In this document: one piece after another, positions 17,727 through 26,063 of the stretch | How positions within the stretch are numbered: position 1 is the first letter of the stretch | Layout of the letters: each line of letters opens with the position of its first letter | Assembly: GCA_947504275.1 (NCBI GenBank) | Contig: CANNHA010000005.1 | Coordinates: forward strand, 1 to 45,812 | DNA from: Flavobacteriales bacterium | Lineage (GTDB): Bacteria; Bacteroidota; Bacteroidia; Flavobacteriales_D; Sanyastnellaceae | Length of the DNA stretch: 45,812 nt | Direction: 5' to 3' | Position numbers and translations under genes: made by a program | Notes under the pieces: generated by a model | Databases searched by the model: none | Told to the model about the DNA's origin: nothing | What the model saw: only the letters and a program-made list of their open reading frames with translations

Positions 17727-18637
17727 GCTAATTTTTCCGCAATGCGCATTTTGGCGCTTCTCGCGCGCGAATTCTCACTAATTTCCTCTGCTGAAGGCAG
17801 AATAGGCTTCGCATTCAAAGGCTTGAATGGTCGAATAATATTTCCAAAAAAATCCTTCTCCAATTGATCCTCCACATTCCCACTTCTGAAGAATGATTTC
17901 ACCATTCTATCTTCCAAGCTGTGGTAAGAAATAACAACAACACGGCCGCCTACTTCTACATAATCTTTCAATTGAGATAGAAAAGTCTCCAGCACTTCCA
18001 TTTCCTGATTAACCTCTATGCGCAAGGCTTGAAAAACCTGCGCCAAATACTGATGATGGAACTTCCAATCCTCATCGCCAATCAATACATGTATCAATTC
18101 ATGCGTAGTGTGAATGGGACGGGCATTGACCATTTTGTGCGCCGCTACATGCGGGCGATCGACCTCACCATAAACACGTAAAATTCGTATTAAATCCTCT
18201 ACGGGATAAGCATTTACCACTTTACTGGCATTCAATTCCGCATGTTGATTCATGCGCATGTCCAAAGGCGCATCAAAACGAAAACTAAAACCGCGATCAG
18301 CAGTATCAAACTGATGACTGCTTACGCCTAGATCTGCTAAAATCCCGTTGACTTTTTTTACACCATTAAAACGCAACCAATTCTTGGCATCGCGAAAATT
18401 CTCTTTGATCAAAGTAAAATGAGGGCTTTGCGGAGCATTGGCCCAAGCATCGCTGTCTTGATCAAAAGAATACAACTTACCCGTTGTTAAATGTGACAAA
18501 ATCTCTTTGGTATGACCAGCAGCCCCCATTGTAACATCCACATAAATCCCTGCGGGATCTATTTGTAAAGCTTCGATACTTTCTTGGAGCAAAACAGCCC
18601 GGTGGTAGGACGACTGATTGATCTCGCTCGTTTCCAT
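17723..18637 (-). CDS. rsmH: 16S rRNA (cytosine-1402-N4)-methyltransferase RsmH
   Basis: RsmH (MraW) methylates the N4 of C1402 in 16S rRNA in the ribosomal P site. The 304 residues show HRAVLLQESIEAL at the start, the SAM-binding VDVTMGAAGHTKEIL, ILADLGVSSHQFD, DRGFSFRFDAPLDMRM, FQALRIEVNQE and the HSLEDRMVKSFF block near the end. The length is typical. It lies 2 bp after mraZ and overlaps the FtsL-like gene by 4 bp, the standard start of a dcw cluster. Confidence 0.97.
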   Translation of the reverse strand: METSEINQSSYHRAVLLQESIEALQIDPAGIYVDVTMGAAGHTKEILSHLTTGKLYSFDQDSDAWANAPQSPHFTLIKENFRDAKNWLRFNGVKKVNGILADLGVSSHQFDTADRGFSFRFDAPLDMRMNQHAELNASKVVNAYPVEDLIRILRVYGEVDRPHVAAHKMVNARPIHTTHELIHVLIGDEDWKFHHQYLAQVFQALRIEVNQEMEVLETFLSQLKDYVEVGGRVVVISYHSLEDRMVKSFFRSGNVEDQLEKDFFGNIIRPFKPLNAKPILPSAEEISENSRARSAKMRIAEKLA

Positions 18638-18639
18638 TG

Positions 18640-19122
18640 TTATTGGTTTTGAGCGTTACGTTCAATATCCTTTCTTACATCTTCTGCCAATGAACCAAAA
18701 TCAAAATCCTCATCCAAAATCACTTCATCATGATTTTTGGAACTCCACAATTCCATCTTCTCTCCTAGCCCTGTGATGACGCACTCATTGTTTTCATCGA
18801 TATCGATTTCAGCATACTCCAACAAGGCAGAAGGCAACAAAAGCCTTCCATTGGAATCCAATTCGATCAGGGTAGCACCCTTCATGAATTTGCGCTGAAA
18901 CAACTGGTGTTTTTGATTGTAACGGCTCAAACGAGACATTTCTTCATTCACCTTATCCCATTCCGGTTTTGGATAAATCACCAAGCACTTAGAAAAGATG
19001 TCGCGATTCACCACCAAACCATGATGCACATGATGCTCCAATTGCTTGCGCAACTTTCCTGGAAAGAGCAAACGCCCTTTGGGATCTAGTTTACAATGAT
19101 GTTCGCCGAGCAGGTTAAGCAT
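18640..19122 (-). CDS. mraZ: Transcriptional regulator MraZ
   Basis: MraZ is a DNA-binding regulator at the head of dcw clusters that binds short GTGG-type repeats in its own promoter. The 160 residues hold two SpoVT/AbrB-like swapped-hairpin halves, each with the DxxxGR motif: LDPKGRLLFPGKLRKQL near the N-terminus and ELDSNGRLLLPSALL in the middle. An acidic C-terminal tail (DEDFDFGSLAEDVRKDI) follows. Matching repeats are present 40-80 bp upstream of the start, so autoregulation of the cluster is likely. Confidence 0.96.
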   Translation of the reverse strand: MLNLLGEHHCKLDPKGRLLFPGKLRKQLEHHVHHGLVVNRDIFSKCLVIYPKPEWDKVNEEMSRLSRYNQKHQLFQRKFMKGATLIELDSNGRLLLPSALLEYAEIDIDENNECVITGLGEKMELWSSKNHDEVILDEDFDFGSLAEDVRKDIERNAQNQ

Positions 19123-19158
19123 GTGAGGTAATGTGTTGGGTACGAAATTAAAACAAAT

Positions 19159-19201
19159 TTCCCACTTTTTACCACACGCTTACCAAAAATCACCACTTTT
19201 T
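19159..19201 (-). promoter_or_regulatory. MraZ-box array upstream of mraZ
   Basis: Read on the minus strand, the segment contains GTGGT, TTGGT, GTGGT and GTGGG at offsets of about 0, 10, 21 and 31 bases, two of them preceded by AAA (AAAGTGGT, AAAGTGGG). Short GTGG-type boxes at one helical turn are the known MraZ operator layout in other bacteria. The array ends about 37 bp before the mraZ start. Binding by this MraZ is inferred. Confidence 0.65.
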
Positions 19202-19238
19202 AATAAAGGTCAATAAGCTACAGAATCCCAAATAAACC

Positions 19239-19264
19239 AAAAAAGCCTTATTTTACAAGGCTTT
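19239..19264 (-). terminator. Terminator after the YitT-family gene
   Basis: The stem AAAGCCTT (19242-19249) pairs with AAGGCTTT (19257-19264) around a 7-nt loop. On the minus strand a run of six T follows. It lies 90 bp after the YitT stop and separates that gene from the mraZ promoter. Confidence 0.7.
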
Positions 19265-19293
19265 AAAACACATTATTACCACCAAACTAAGCA

Positions 19294-19310
19294 GTGGTAA
19301 AAAGTGGGAA
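19294..19310 (+). repeat. Inverted copy of an MraZ box pair
   Basis: The 17 bases GTGGTAAAAAGTGGGAA are the exact reverse complement of 19159-19175 in the MraZ-box array. The copy points away from mraZ and lies beyond the terminator, between it and the YitT stop. A partial GTGGTAA on the minus strand is next to it, near 19277-19283. It may be a distal MraZ site. Confidence 0.6.
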
Positions 19311-19353
19311 TGTTAACAACTTTGAGTGAAAAACTTCTGAAATGAAGTCATCC

Positions 19354-20277
19354 CTAATGCAAAGGCCGTCTTTTGATCAACCCTCCTTTGGTATCCTTAA
19401 TAGGATGCTGGATAATAAAAGCGTTTGGATCGATGCGTTCTACCACGTCAATCAAATTGGAAACCTCCAAGCGGGTGATGGCGCAGAAAATAATGCGTTT
19501 GTTCTCATGACTGGGCGACACATCCCTAAAGCCAAATTCACCTTTATAGATGGTCATTCCTCCGCGCAATTGTTTGCCAATGATCTTTTCAATCACAGCA
19601 GAGTGATGCGAGATAATGGTCAGACCTATGTACTCCTCCCATCCGTTAATAATAAAGTCCACGGTCTTGGATGCTGCGAAGTAAGTCAGTATTGAATACA
19701 TGGCGCGTTCAATACCAAACACCCATGCCGCCACAAAGAACAATACAGTATTGAATACGGTAATAAAATCACCTACCGTTAATGTTGACTTTCGGCTTAC
19801 GGTGACCGCCATAACCTCCATACCATCAATAACACCACCACTGCGCATGGCAAATCCAATACCTCCCCCCAGGAATACACCTCCAAAAACAGAAATCAGT
19901 AACTTGTCATTGGTAACAACCGGTATTTGAATGAAATGAACCAATATGGCCAATACAATAATGGCCAAAGCGGACTTGGTGGCAAAAATGAGATTGACCT
20001 GTTTATAGCCTAGAAAAACAAATGGAATGTTCAAAACCAAAATCAATACAGATAAATCCCATCCCCATTTGGCTTGTACCAATAGAGAAATCCCTGTCAC
20101 ACCGCCATCTAAAAACTGATTGGGAAGCAGGAACCCTTTGAGTCCTACACTCGCTAAAACCACTGCTAGACTGAGCAGCAATGCGTCTTTGAAATAATTC
20201 CCCAACGATTGATTCGACCAATTTTTGCGCATGTACAAATCTTTGAACATTTCAAATCCAACCAAGTCTGAAATCAA
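19354..20277 (-). CDS. YitT-family membrane protein (DUF2179)
   Basis: The first part has five to six membrane segments, beginning at about residue 33 (ALLLSLAVVLASVGLKGFLL). It includes the family pattern LPNQFLDGGVTGISLL and GGIGFAMRSGGVIDGMEV. The C-terminal ~90 residues form a soluble DUF2179 domain (GLTIISHHSAVIEKIIGKQL, GFRDVSPSHENKRIIFC). YitT proteins are inner-membrane proteins of uncertain transport role. The start is unsure: ATG at 20277, 20250 or 20232 would all keep the domain, and the last gives a more usual N-terminus. The gene is transcribed alone and ends at its own terminator. Confidence 0.88.
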   Translation of the reverse strand: MISDLVGFEMFKDLYMRKNWSNQSLGNYFKDALLLSLAVVLASVGLKGFLLPNQFLDGGVTGISLLVQAKWGWDLSVLILVLNIPFVFLGYKQVNLIFATKSALAIIVLAILVHFIQIPVVTNDKLLISVFGGVFLGGGIGFAMRSGGVIDGMEVMAVTVSRKSTLTVGDFITVFNTVLFFVAAWVFGIERAMYSILTYFAASKTVDFIINGWEEYIGLTIISHHSAVIEKIIGKQLRGGMTIYKGEFGFRDVSPSHENKRIIFCAITRLEVSNLIDVVERIDPNAFIIQHPIKDTKGGLIKRRPLH

Positions 20278-20343
20278 ATTGTTGTCAGCTATGGAATGTT
20301 AAAAGCTAGCCATTCCCATCAACTGTTACACTTAAAAAATAGA

Positions 20344-20351
20344 TACCTTCG
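20344..20351 (+). promoter_or_regulatory. Possible minus-7 element of the hydrolase-engB-aroB group
   Basis: TACCTTCG differs at one base from the Bacteroidota minus-7 consensus TAnnTTTG and lies 22 bp before the hydrolase ATG. No clear minus-33 element was found, so this is weak. Confidence 0.35.
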
Positions 20352-20372
20352 CTGTTGATTCAAATCCGAATT

Positions 20373-21134
20373 ATGGAAGAATATTTAAAGACTGAAGGAG
20401 AATTTCAATTCATAGACAAAGGTCAAGGAAAGCCGCTTATTCTATTGCATGGGCTTTTTGGCGCATTGAGCAATTTCAAAGAAGTGCTGGATGAGTTTTC
20501 TCAAACCCATCGGGTATTGATTCCAATGCTTCCTTTGTACACGATGCCATTGCTTTCAACCGGAGTAAAATCATTGGCTGAATTCCTGCATCGTTTTATG
20601 GATCACCATCAATTTCCAAAAGCTTTGTTGTTGGGAAATAGTCTTGGTGGACATGTCGCATTGGTCTATACCAAAATGCATTTGGATCGTGTGGAAGGTT
20701 TGATACTAACAGCCAGCAGTGGATTGTACGAAAACGCCTTCGGATCTAGCTTCCCAAGAAGGGAAGACAAAGAATTCATTAGACAAAAAGTGGCTTTGAC
20801 TTTTTATGACCCCAAGCATGCTGATGATGCATTGGTAGATGAATGTTTTGAAGTGGTCAATGACCGCAACCGTGTGGTTCGAATATTGGCTTTGGCCAAA
20901 AGCGCCATTCGGCACAATATGGCGAACGATTTGGTGAACATGAATGTTCCTGCATGTTTGATTTGGGGAAAGAATGATACCATAACACCACCTGAGGTTG
21001 CGGATGAATTTCATCATCTTTTGCCGCATTCTGAACTGTATTGGATCGATCAATGCGGACATGCTCCGATGATGGAACATCCTGCGTTATTTAATGCGCA
21101 TTTGCGCCAATGGCTTACACTAAAAAATCTCTGA
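20373..21134 (+). CDS. Alpha/beta-fold hydrolase
   Basis: The 253-residue single-domain hydrolase shows the oxyanion HG turn in ILLHGLFG (23-30) and the catalytic triad Ser90 in GNSLGGH, Asp202 in WGKNDTITPPE and His230 in QCGHAPMMEHP. A cap region lies at about 115-185. The substrate is unknown; esterase-, lipase- and C-C-hydrolase-like activities all fit. The ATG at 20373 was preferred to an in-frame TTG at 20355 because the latter overlaps the likely promoter element. engB begins one base after its stop, so hydrolase, engB and aroB form a plus-strand operon. Confidence 0.88.
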   Translation: MEEYLKTEGEFQFIDKGQGKPLILLHGLFGALSNFKEVLDEFSQTHRVLIPMLPLYTMPLLSTGVKSLAEFLHRFMDHHQFPKALLLGNSLGGHVALVYTKMHLDRVEGLILTASSGLYENAFGSSFPRREDKEFIRQKVALTFYDPKHADDALVDECFEVVNDRNRVVRILALAKSAIRHNMANDLVNMNVPACLIWGKNDTITPPEVADEFHHLLPHSELYWIDQCGHAPMMEHPALFNAHLRQWLTLKNL

Positions 21135-21135
21135 T

Positions 21136-21747
21136 ATGCACATACTGGACGCTGTATTCTTGATGTCCAACACCAATGTTACGGGTTGCCCTCCTGCTAA
21201 CCTACCAGAGGTAGCTTTTATTGGTCGCTCCAATGTTGGGAAAAGCAGTTTGATCAACATGTTGGTCAACAAAAAAGGATTGGCCAAAACTTCAGGCACT
21301 CCTGGCAAAACACAAACCATCAATCACTTTGAAGTGCAAGTTAAAAAAGGCACCAACTGGTACTTGGTTGACTTACCTGGTTATGGATATGCCAAAATTT
21401 CCAAGTCCTCCCGAGGAGACTGGAAAAACATGACCCGACACTACTTGAAGGAGCGAGAGAATTTGAAATGTCTTTTTGTACTAGTGGATATCAGACACGA
21501 GGCACAAAAATTAGATATTGAATTCATGGAGCAACTCATCAATGATGAATTCCCATTTTGCCTCGTTCTTACAAAAGCAGATAAACTTAAGGAAAAGGCC
21601 GTGGTGGATGCTTATGAAAAATATGAAAACACCCTGATTGAACGATGGGGAGATGCTCCAACCATGTTGGTCTCTTCTGCAGAAAGCCAATTGGGCAAAG
21701 ATCAGATATTGAATTTAATTACAACACTTTTCGAAGAGGATAAATGA
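21136..21747 (+). CDS. engB: Ribosome biogenesis GTPase EngB (YihA/YsxC)
   Basis: This essential-type small GTPase helps assemble the large ribosomal subunit. The 203 residues carry all the G motifs: GRSNVGKSS (30-38, G1), the conserved GKTQTINHF (G2 region), DLPGYGYAK (G3), TKADKL (G4) and SSAES (G5). The circular YihA-like surroundings, such as KKGLAKTSGTPGKTQ, are typical. It is coupled to aroB through a 4-bp overlap (ATGA). Confidence 0.97.
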   Translation: MHILDAVFLMSNTNVTGCPPANLPEVAFIGRSNVGKSSLINMLVNKKGLAKTSGTPGKTQTINHFEVQVKKGTNWYLVDLPGYGYAKISKSSRGDWKNMTRHYLKERENLKCLFVLVDIRHEAQKLDIEFMEQLINDEFPFCLVLTKADKLKEKAVVDAYEKYENTLIERWGDAPTMLVSSAESQLGKDQILNLITTLFEEDK

Positions 21748-22826
21748 ACCACCCCTCCATACATTGGGCTGAGGATTTGACTGAACTTTTCACGCCTTTT
21801 GCCCAATCCATGTCTGAATATTCTAAAATTTACTTGCTCATTGATGAACAAGTAAGCTCGATATGGCTTAATGATTTGTTGGAGCAATGTCCTGAAATTC
21901 ATGAAGCCAATGTGATGGAAATTCCCAGCGGCGAGGAAGGAAAAGATTGGGACATTCTAAAACACATACTGGATCAATGGGTGGAAGATGCTGCTGATAG
22001 ACAATGTCTCATCATCAACATAGGAGGAGGTGCCACCACTGATCTTGGAGGATTTGCCGCATCCATTTACAAAAGAGGTTTGGAATTTTTTCATGTTCCA
22101 ACTACTTTGATGGCCATGGTGGACGCTTCGCTAGGTGGTAAAAACGGCATCAATTTTCATGGGGTTAAAAATGTGTTGGGAACCTTTGAAGCACCCAATG
22201 AGCTCATCATTTGCCCTTTATTTCTGACTTCCCTTTCTGATGAAGAATTGCTCTCTGGAATGGCTGAAATGTTGAAACATGGATTGATCAAAGATGCCTC
22301 ATTGTGGGAAGCCTTGATATCCATGGATGAAATTACTGCTGAAACTTTAACTCCATTTATTCAACGGAACATTCAAATCAAACTACAAATCGCAGCGAAA
22401 GATCCCTTTGAAACAGGAGAACGTAAACTATTGAATTTTGGACACACCCTAGGGCACGCGTTAGAGTCCTTTCAATTTAAGAAAAACGAACCAGTGAGTC
22501 ATGGAAGATGTATTGCCCAGGGAATGGCATTTGCAGCTTTTGTCGCCCATCATCAACAACTTCTCAATGAAAAAGAGCTGGAAGAAATTATAGAAAATAT
22601 TGATGATCTTTTCTTAATCTCCAGCCATCCATTACCTATTTGGGAGGACATTCAAGTCTTTTTGATGCATGATAAAAAAAATCAAGGTGGATTAATCAAA
22701 ATGACACTCCTAAATGGAATTGGGAAATCACTATTCAACCAGTCTTTTTCGTTTAATCAAATTAAAATATTTTACGAAAGTTACATCCCATTTATTGGCT
22801 CCAAAAGAATATCGAAAGAGGAGTAA
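21744..22826 (+). CDS. aroB: 3-dehydroquinate synthase
   Basis: AroB converts DAHP to 3-dehydroquinate in the shikimate pathway, using NAD and a metal ion. The 360 residues show the NAD-binding GGGATTDLGGFAASIYKRG and HVPTTLMAMVDASLGGKNGIN blocks, then EMLKHGLIKD and the metal-ligand region LNFGHTLGHALES. The length is within the normal range. The last 96 bp overlap the 3' end of the convergent PHP gene. The C-terminal ~30 residues are therefore less constrained and could be lineage specific. Confidence 0.95.
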   Translation: MNHPSIHWAEDLTELFTPFAQSMSEYSKIYLLIDEQVSSIWLNDLLEQCPEIHEANVMEIPSGEEGKDWDILKHILDQWVEDAADRQCLIINIGGGATTDLGGFAASIYKRGLEFFHVPTTLMAMVDASLGGKNGINFHGVKNVLGTFEAPNELIICPLFLTSLSDEELLSGMAEMLKHGLIKDASLWEALISMDEITAETLTPFIQRNIQIKLQIAAKDPFETGERKLLNFGHTLGHALESFQFKKNEPVSHGRCIAQGMAFAAFVAHHQQLLNEKELEEIIENIDDLFLISSHPLPIWEDIQVFLMHDKKNQGGLIKMTLLNGIGKSLFNQSFSFNQIKIFYESYIPFIGSKRISKEE

Positions 22827-23963
22827 GATCACCAATAATGGGGGCAATCTGTATAAAACAGTTGCCCATACATTGATCTCCTGAGCAGCCTGAATGGGCC
22901 TTAATACCTCTCCTTCTTTTTTTCGGATGATGGGGTTTAAAAATGCCTTTACGCCGTGTTTGTCTTTTAATTCCACCCGAACGTAATGTTGAACGGAGTC
23001 CAGTATCTCTGCAAACTCTTGATTCTTCAACGCATGCCACTTTTGAGCCAAACCATCCACAATGAAGCGCACTGAATCCATCCCATTTGTGCTCAAAATC
23101 AGTGTATCATCAACAACTTTCAATTTTTCTATTGGGGATGTATGCGATGCATGATATCGCATAATTTCACTGTTTGTTTCATAAGGTAAAATGACGCCAA
23201 CAGCCTTTCCTGAAAGAAGTCCTTCCACCACTTGTTTTTTATCCTCTTGCCATACCCAAGTCCATGCCCTACCCACCTCTTCCTCGTCAAAGACGTTGTG
23301 ACAATCATCAGAACCCAAAAGATGAATTGGATTACCTGATACCAAGATGGAATCCCAAACTTCCGTACTTATCCGAAAACGACTCACTACTTCTATCAAA
23401 TCAAAACCACTCAACAATTTCATTTCATCGGGATTGTAGCCGTTACGCAATTTTGGATGGGCCAGCACGACAGTTGACCGATTGTTATCCTCTTTGATTC
23501 GATGCAGAATATCCCCTTTATGCCCAGTCCATTGGAACAGTGGAAACTCAAACCAATTCACACTTTCAGCATTGAGGACCAATTGATGCACTTTATTAAA
23601 TCCAAATCCATGTTCGTAGGCGGGAACAATGTTGTATCCATTCAAAGCATTGTACTCAGAGGTTTGTGCTATGTCATAACCCAAACGCTTATACGCTTTT
23701 GATACATCCATGTGTTCTCCATTTCCATTGGTAATTCCCAGCCACTGGTGAGTATGTGCATGTAAATTAACCTTAAAAGGCTTTCCCCCTGCTAGTTCTT
23801 CATATGGATTGTCCCATGCATTTCCAGAAAAGACCTGGCGATTCATCGGTTGATAATACACCACCCTGAAATAGAGAAGCGCAATGAACAAGAGGATAAA
23901 AGAAAGAAAGTACTTCATTACCACCATCCATAATTTCATGAGACAAATAAAAAATCCAAGCAT
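22731..23963 (-). CDS. Membrane-anchored PHP-domain protein
   Basis: A PHP-type metal phosphoesterase domain faces outward between two membrane segments. Metal-ligand motifs are NLHAHTHQW near residue 67, VVLAHPKLRN in the middle and LGSDDCHN further on. The N-terminal anchor is MKYFLSFILLFIALLYF, and a second hydrophobic segment (LYRLPPLLVILLLF) lies near the C-terminus. The start may be the ATG at 23915, which begins directly with the anchor, instead of 23963. The substrate is unknown; PHP enzymes cleave phosphoesters. It is convergent with aroB and overlaps it by 96 bp. Confidence 0.75.
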   Translation of the reverse strand: MLGFFICLMKLWMVVMKYFLSFILLFIALLYFRVVYYQPMNRQVFSGNAWDNPYEELAGGKPFKVNLHAHTHQWLGITNGNGEHMDVSKAYKRLGYDIAQTSEYNALNGYNIVPAYEHGFGFNKVHQLVLNAESVNWFEFPLFQWTGHKGDILHRIKEDNNRSTVVLAHPKLRNGYNPDEMKLLSGFDLIEVVSRFRISTEVWDSILVSGNPIHLLGSDDCHNVFDEEEVGRAWTWVWQEDKKQVVEGLLSGKAVGVILPYETNSEIMRYHASHTSPIEKLKVVDDTLILSTNGMDSVRFIVDGLAQKWHALKNQEFAEILDSVQHYVRVELKDKHGVKAFLNPIIRKKEGEVLRPIQAAQEINVWATVLYRLPPLLVILLLFRYSFGANKWDVTFVKYFNLIKRKRLVE

Positions 23964-24150
23964 TACGAAGCGATGGATAAAACTTTATGAAAACATTGCG
24001 TTATCAACACTCACTTGTTGGCCTTAAACTTGTGATAAAATGAAAGAACAACTGAAGGTTTGATATTAAGAAAACATTATTGGATTATGCTATTTCAAAA
24101 TAATTTTTTGAAACCTCATTAATAATAAAGACACATCATAGATATCACCT

Positions 24151-24999
24151 TTGAAAAAAAACTTGAAAAGGAAAATTGACCTCTTGGTGTTATCCGATAT
24201 CCATCTTGGAACTTACGGATGTCACGCTGAAGAATTAATAAAATATCTTCAGAGTATAAAACCAAAAACCATTGTACTCAATGGTGATATAATTGACGGA
24301 TGGAATTTCTCTAAAAACTACTTCCCCCCATCACACCTTCAGGTAATTTCAGAATTGATGAATTTCCTTGCGCAAGGGACAAAAATCATTTATCTGCCCG
24401 GCAATCACGATGAGTTTGCTCGAAAGTTTGCAGGTAGAAAAATGGGGAATTTAATCATAGATAACAAGGCTGTATTAAACCTCAACAATAAAAAGGTATG
24501 GATCTTTCATGGAGACGTATTTGATATCTCCATGAAACAATCCAAATGGTTAGCCAAGATTGGAGGTGTTGGATATGATTGGTTAATACTTACCAATCGG
24601 CTGATCAATAAAACACTGCAAAAATTAGGAAAGGAGCGAGTTTCACTTTCAAAAAGAATTAAGGACAGTGTAAAAACCGCAGTAAAATTCATCTCTGATT
24701 TTGAAGATACTGCTATCAATTTGGCTATTCAACAAAATTATGATGTAGTCATTTGTGGACATATACATCAACCTTGCGATAAGTACATCGAAAAGCAAGA
24801 AGGTAAAATACGATACTTGAATAGTGGTGATTGGATAGAAAATTTGACTTCACTCGAATACAATGATGGAGAATGGACACTCTATCAATATCAAAAGGAT
24901 CAAGCTCTTCATCAACAACAACTGGTTCTAGAGAAATTGCCATTTCTAAAGAACAAAGAAATTTTCTTCAACCTTACCCAAGAGTTTCAATTGCAATAA
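24151..24999 (+). CDS. LpxH-like metallophosphoesterase (UDP-2,3-diacylglucosamine diphosphatase family)
   Basis: A calcineurin-like phosphoesterase of 282 residues. Metal motifs are SDIHLG (15-20), NGDIIDGW (44-51), PGNHDE (83-88), FHGD and GHIHQP. Relatives are annotated as UDP-2,3-diacylglucosamine diphosphatase, the lipid A step giving lipid X, though this branch may act on another envelope phosphate. A TAG stop lies in frame at 24139 and no ATG follows before the domain, so the start must be TTG (24151, or 24163). It runs into a glycosyltransferase gene after 2 bp. That pairing suggests envelope glycolipid synthesis. Confidence 0.82.
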   Translation: MKKNLKRKIDLLVLSDIHLGTYGCHAEELIKYLQSIKPKTIVLNGDIIDGWNFSKNYFPPSHLQVISELMNFLAQGTKIIYLPGNHDEFARKFAGRKMGNLIIDNKAVLNLNNKKVWIFHGDVFDISMKQSKWLAKIGGVGYDWLILTNRLINKTLQKLGKERVSLSKRIKDSVKTAVKFISDFEDTAINLAIQQNYDVVICGHIHQPCDKYIEKQEGKIRYLNSGDWIENLTSLEYNDGEWTLYQYQKDQALHQQQLVLEKLPFLKNKEIFFNLTQEFQLQ

Positions 25000-25001
25000 A
25001 T

Positions 25002-26063
25002 ATGAAAATATTGTACGCCATACAAGGAGTTGGGAATGGCCACATCACCAGAGCCATTGAACTAATCCCAAACTTTCAAAAATATGCAGATGTTGACATT
25101 CTTATAAGTGGACGGAATCAAGATAAAGGTGTTTCATTACCTTTTAATGTACAATATTGGTTTCATGGAATCACCATGATACTGGACAATGAAGGTGGAA
25201 TTGATTTCACGGAAACTTTCAAAAAAAACAAACTGAAACGTTTCTTTGACGAGATACGATCGTTGCCCATTGAGGAATACGACTTTGTCATCAGTGATTT
25301 TGAACCTGTCGCATCATGGGCAGCGCACATGCAAAACATCCCATGCTATTGTATAGGAAACCAACATGCACTGCTCGATGCGGCAACCCCTATCATTAAC
25401 AGAGGAGATATGATTAGTAAATTTTTCATCAATAAATATGCACCGTGTAACAAATCTTTTCCAATCCACTTTAAGCGCTATAGTAGCAATATTGAATACC
25501 CTATTATCCGCCAATCCATAAGAAAACTTGAACCGTCCAACAACAAACATTACACGGTTTACCTCCCTTCATTTTCAGATGATGCGCTGATTTCCATTTT
25601 CTCTCAAATAAAAGAAATTCAATGGCAAATTTTCTCACCAAACGTAACAAATAGAAGAACCATATCAAATCTAAGCATCATACCGTTGGATCAAGAATTG
25701 TTCTCGTTTAGTCTAGCCAGTTGTGAGGGAGTAGTGACCAATGCGGGATTTGGAACAACCTCAGAGGCCATTTATTTTGGAAAAAAATTATGTGTGGTTC
25801 CAATCAAAAAACAATTTGAACAACTCTGTAATGCAAAAGCATTGATTGAACTAGGTGCTCATTGTATAAAACATCTCAACATTAACTCAGTTGATTCCAT
25901 TTATGAATGGATTCATCAAGGCCAACGAGTGCATATCAGCTATCCCAATAACGCTGAAATAATAGTAAACAAAATACTCCATTTCCATTTTACATCAAAG
26001 GAACCAAATGACCGCGCCAAACTGTTGCTACAGCTGCAACAAAAAAGAGTCGCCATCTCTTAA
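25002..26063 (+). CDS. Glycosyltransferase (GT-B fold, MurG/GT28-like)
   Basis: The ATG at 25002 follows the phosphoesterase stop by 2 bp and gives the natural N-terminus MKILYAIQGVGNGHITRAIE. A longer frame would start inside the upstream gene. The 353-residue protein has the glycine-rich GVGNGH loop at about 9-14, FVISDFEPVASWAA in the middle and a nucleotide-sugar site with TNAGFGTTSEAIYFGKK in the second domain. Acceptor and sugar are unknown. Together with the phosphoesterase it forms a two-gene unit that I also know from other Bacteroidota. The last 36 bp overlap the convergent nitrilase gene. Confidence 0.82.
   Translation: MKILYAIQGVGNGHITRAIELIPNFQKYADVDILISGRNQDKGVSLPFNVQYWFHGITMILDNEGGIDFTETFKKNKLKRFFDEIRSLPIEEYDFVISDFEPVASWAAHMQNIPCYCIGNQHALLDAATPIINRGDMISKFFINKYAPCNKSFPIHFKRYSSNIEYPIIRQSIRKLEPSNNKHYTVYLPSFSDDALISIFSQIKEIQWQIFSPNVTNRRTISNLSIIPLDQELFSFSLASCEGVVTNAGFGTTSEAIYFGKKLCVVPIKKQFEQLCNAKALIELGAHCIKHLNINSVDSIYEWIHQGQRVHISYPNNAEIIVNKILHFHFTSKEPNDRAKLLLQLQQKRVAIS

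Noticed and set aside
19123-19353. Small RNA gene or ordinary minus-33/minus-7 promoter for mraZ
   Set aside because: A TTGACC and a TAATTTCG are present on the minus strand but not at a convincing spacing; the terminator and MraZ boxes explain most of the stretch.
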